DNA of 64,000 nt from Spartobacteria bacterium LR76. GTDB lineage: Bacteria > Verrucomicrobiota > Verrucomicrobiia > Chthoniobacterales > Terrimicrobiaceae. The notes below the pieces were generated by a model, which saw only the letters and a program-made list of their open reading frames with translations, ran no database searches and was not told the origin of the DNA. The translations under genes and the position numbers were made by a program. Shown here one piece after another: positions 62,278 to 64,000 of this stretch. The stretch lies in contig QAYZ01000011.1 in assembly GCA_003054655.1 (NCBI GenBank), positions 166,425 through 230,424 on the forward strand. The letters run 5' to 3'. How positions within the stretch are numbered: position 1 is the stretch's first letter; each line of letters begins with the position of its first letter.

Positions 62278-62694
62278 CTTGGCGAATTTGGAGATTTTCG
62301 CTTAGTTGATTTCTCTTCTGTCGCTCTTTTCGGGAAAATTGCGGTCGGGCCGCTCAGCGACGCCGCGCGAGCCCGGGCCGACCAGTACGAGCGCAGCCAG
62401 CTCATCGGGGCGCAGCAGCGCATGGTGAACCGCAGCCGCTCCGATCTCATCCAGGGCGCGCGGGATTCCGCGATCACGCTCAGCCAGCAGCTCAACGACG
62501 CAGGCCGTTACGAGGACGCCGTCACGCTGATGACCCAGGCGCGCGACAGCGGGCTCATCACGGTGGACGAGGAGGAGCGCTTCCACCAGCAGGCCATCGT
62601 GCGCCTGAATCACCGCAACATGCAGCAGCTCATCGGCTCCGATCCCTGGGGAGGAGGCGCAGGAAAGATCGGGAATTGCTCCGGAATCCCCTGA
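62278..62694 (+). pseudogene. Truncated relative of the 484-residue internal-virion-like protein
   Basis: An open frame without a start codon before mid-gene. It encodes LFGKIAVGPLSDAARARADQ, QQRMVNRSRSDLIQGARDSA and HQQAIVRLNHRNMQQLIGSD, which align with residues ~115-215 of the protein at 57553. At 62649-62652 a run of four G bases shifts the frame. With one G fewer it would read DPWEEAQE, matching EPWEARR of the parent, and continue into the metallopeptidase-like frame below. So this is the 5'-truncated front end of an alternative carrier-toxin gene. Confidence 0.75.
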
Positions 62695-63811
62695 AATTCA
62701 GCGGCTCGGAAAATCAGAGAGCCAGTTGAAAGCAGAAGTAAAAACTGGGAACTCTCCGTCCGGACCCGACCTATTGACAGAGCTGCCGGAACCGGATATC
62801 TCAAAACTTGATGTCAGAGACTCAGGACCGGTTACAGGCGCAGAGTCCCTCAGGGCCATTGAACGGCTCAATCGAACATTGCGATCCGAAGGAGCCTTCT
62901 GGACGGCAATCCCTGTCGAAGGAACGAAACTTGATCGATCCCAAGCAACGGACGCCGCAGCACTTGCTCGAGTTTTTGCAAAGCTCTTCGGACGACGAGT
63001 TGTAATCTTTGACTCGGCTAATGCCGATGTGCCAAATGGCATAGTTAATACATCGCGTGAGCTAAGGGATGTCATTTTTCTCCACAATCGCGCAGAGCGG
63101 CCTCACATGCTTACGGTGGGCCATGAAATTTACCATCACATTGAGATTTCTGCCCCTGCGCTAGCGAGGGATATTCGGGCTCAGTTAGAGCCGCTGCTCC
63201 GCGATGGCGCCCAAATTGAGCGAGAAAAGGGAGGGCATGATCCGGAACGGAGGTATCACGAGATTGCAGGTGATATCTTTGGCGACGCCCTGGCAGATCC
63301 CAGTTTTTGGGATCGGCTAAATGCCGCAAATCCGACAACCTTTCGTAAGGTTGCCTTCGTTGTCAAGGACTGGCTGTCGAAGGCTATTCGATTCCTTCGT
63401 GCCAATGGATATCAGTCAAATCGCTATCTGACCGATATCGAGAGGGCGCATGAGGTGGTCGCTGCTGCGCTTGGGAAGTTTGCGGAGAAACCCTTTGCGG
63501 ATTCCTCTCTGAATCTGGAACCGTACGACCCGAACCAGAACTTCTATGAAGGCGACTCAAAAGAGAAAGCTCCGGAGTTTGATTCCGGAAGCAAGCGCTC
63601 TCCTGAGCAACTAAAAAAGCTGCGGGCCAACTATGTAGGTGAAGCGTCTGCTCTTCGCGAAACTAAGGAAAAGATGCTTGAGGCGGGAGATTCTTTGGAA
63701 AAAGTCGCGAGAACGCTTCATCGGATGCGAAATGATCTGAAGCTGAAGTATCGCGATCTGACGCCGGAGGGCGAGGTGCTGAGATTTGAGGAGCGTGTAG
63801 TGTCCCCCTGA
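62651..63811 (+). pseudogene. Orphan cassette: HExxH metallopeptidase-like domain plus toxin-like C-terminus, cut by an IS
   Basis: The frame downstream of the shift at 62649-62652. The only usual start is a weak TTG at 62726. Counting from there, residues ~50-240 form a phage-type zincin: FGRRVVIFDSANADVPNGIV, DVIFLHNRAERPHML, then GHEIYHHIE with His 133, Glu 134 and His 137, and a later helix holding Glu residues (RRYHEIAGDIFGDAL). The C-terminal ~70 residues (EKVARTLHRMRNDLKLKYRDL, then TPEGEVL) resemble toxin tips of large secreted or polymorphic toxins. The last codons (VVSP and stop) come from the end of an inserted IS, so the natural C-terminus is missing. GC content is lower than in the flanking phage genes. 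Confidence 0.66.
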
Positions 63812-64000
63812 TGTTTGGACAAGCGCGATGGTTGATTAAGCGGCTTGTTTGCATAGGAGTGAGTTGAGGTATTTGGCTGGGGAGAGGTAATCGAGGGCCT
63901 GGTGAGGGCGGATGGTGTTGTATTGATTGATCCAGTTGCCGATGACGGCTCTGGCGTGTTGGAGGGAGGAGAAGCGATGGAGCCAGACGCACTGCTCTTT
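63801..64000 (-). mobile_element. IS3-family insertion sequence, one end, truncated by the window
   Basis: The IS end TGTCCCCCTGATGTTTGGAC begins at or about 63801, inside the orphan toxin cassette, and the transposase 3' end follows on the - strand. The rest lies beyond the window. A target duplication cannot be checked with only one end in view. Confidence 0.72.
63836..64000 (-). CDS. IS3-family transposase (OrfB/integrase core), C-terminal part
   Basis: The last 54 codons plus stop of a transposase that continues past the window end. The sequence LQHARAVIGNWINQYNTIRP followed by HQALDYLSPAKYL is the typical C-terminal signature of IS3-family integrase-core transposases (the final catalytic-domain helix and the YNxxRPHxxL motif). 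The catalytic DDE residues lie outside the window. The TAA stop at 63836-63838 is 35 bases from the IS end. Confidence 0.9.
   Translation of the reverse strand, partial: KEQCVWLHRFSSLQHARAVIGNWINQYNTIRPHQALDYLSPAKYLNSLLCKQAA

Noticed and set aside
1..64000. CRISPR array, tRNA or rRNA genes
   Set aside because: No regularly spaced direct repeats, tRNA cloverleaf with CCA-type end or rRNA-like sequence was noticed in reading either strand. A covariance-model search would be needed to exclude a divergent tRNA.

Overview
The window is about 64 kb of GC-rich bacterial chromosome. No rRNA or other marker gene is present. The mix of genes points to a free-living saccharolytic member of the Verrucomicrobiota: PEP-CTERM proteins, a DUF1559-like pseudopilin, GntR-HTH/LacI-sensor hybrid regulators, many intracellular glycosidases and several Gfo/Idh- and isomerase-type sugar genes. 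This placement is inference.

Layout. (1) 20-5997: four overlapping or closely spaced + strand genes form a signalling cluster: a hybrid histidine kinase with two kinase modules, then three receiver-domain proteins, two of which carry degenerate kinase-like tails. (2) 6040-6209: a 170-bp fold-back (MITE-like) element whose end supplies the stop codon of a small - strand gene. (3) 6757-12235: JetA-JetB-JetC (Wadjet/MksFEB-like SMC complex) without JetD; an alpha/beta hydrolase follows. (4) 13355-21095: an AsmA/DUF748-type protein, a small HTH-like protein, an AraC regulator divergent from a Gfo/Idh/MocA dehydrogenase, a GntR/LacI hybrid regulator and a secreted protein. (5) 21219-40962: a long - strand carbohydrate catabolism cluster with GH63-like, GH2 beta-mannosidase, GH99-like and GH39-like enzymes, an esterase, an AraA-like isomerase, an MFS symporter, two large unfamiliar proteins, a PEP-CTERM beta-strand-repeat protein, a pseudopilin and its GntR/LacI regulator. 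(6) 41041-47884: ADP-ribosylglycohydrolase-like protein, nucleoside hydrolase, a lone MalK/UgpC ATPase, an APH-fold kinase coupled to an HpcH/HpaI aldolase, and an unusual FCD-AraC fusion regulator.

(7) 47965-53426 is accessory DNA: a string of very small translationally coupled - strand genes including several ribbon-helix-helix proteins, two identical 17-bp palindromic sites, two copies of a TTTTCAG-type repeat, a PEP-CTERM protein, a GIY-YIG nuclease and a small membrane protein. (8) 54149-63811 is a phage-derived island: a podovirus-type portal, a Bbp19-like protein, a scaffold-like protein and two internal-virion-like proteins, with no terminase, major capsid or tail gene. The last large protein carries what looks like a polymorphic-toxin C-terminus and is followed, with ATGA coupling, by a probable immunity gene. 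The toxin tail plus immunity gene has been tandemly duplicated. A frameshifted orphan cassette follows: a fragment of the upstream virion-like protein joined to an HExxH metallopeptidase and a second toxin-like tail. It is cut at its 3' end by an IS3-family element that runs off the window.

The most interesting part is this island, in which phage structural proteins appear to act as the carrier for exchangeable toxin/immunity cassettes. Next come the JetABC set lacking its nuclease subunit and the FCD-AraC fusion.
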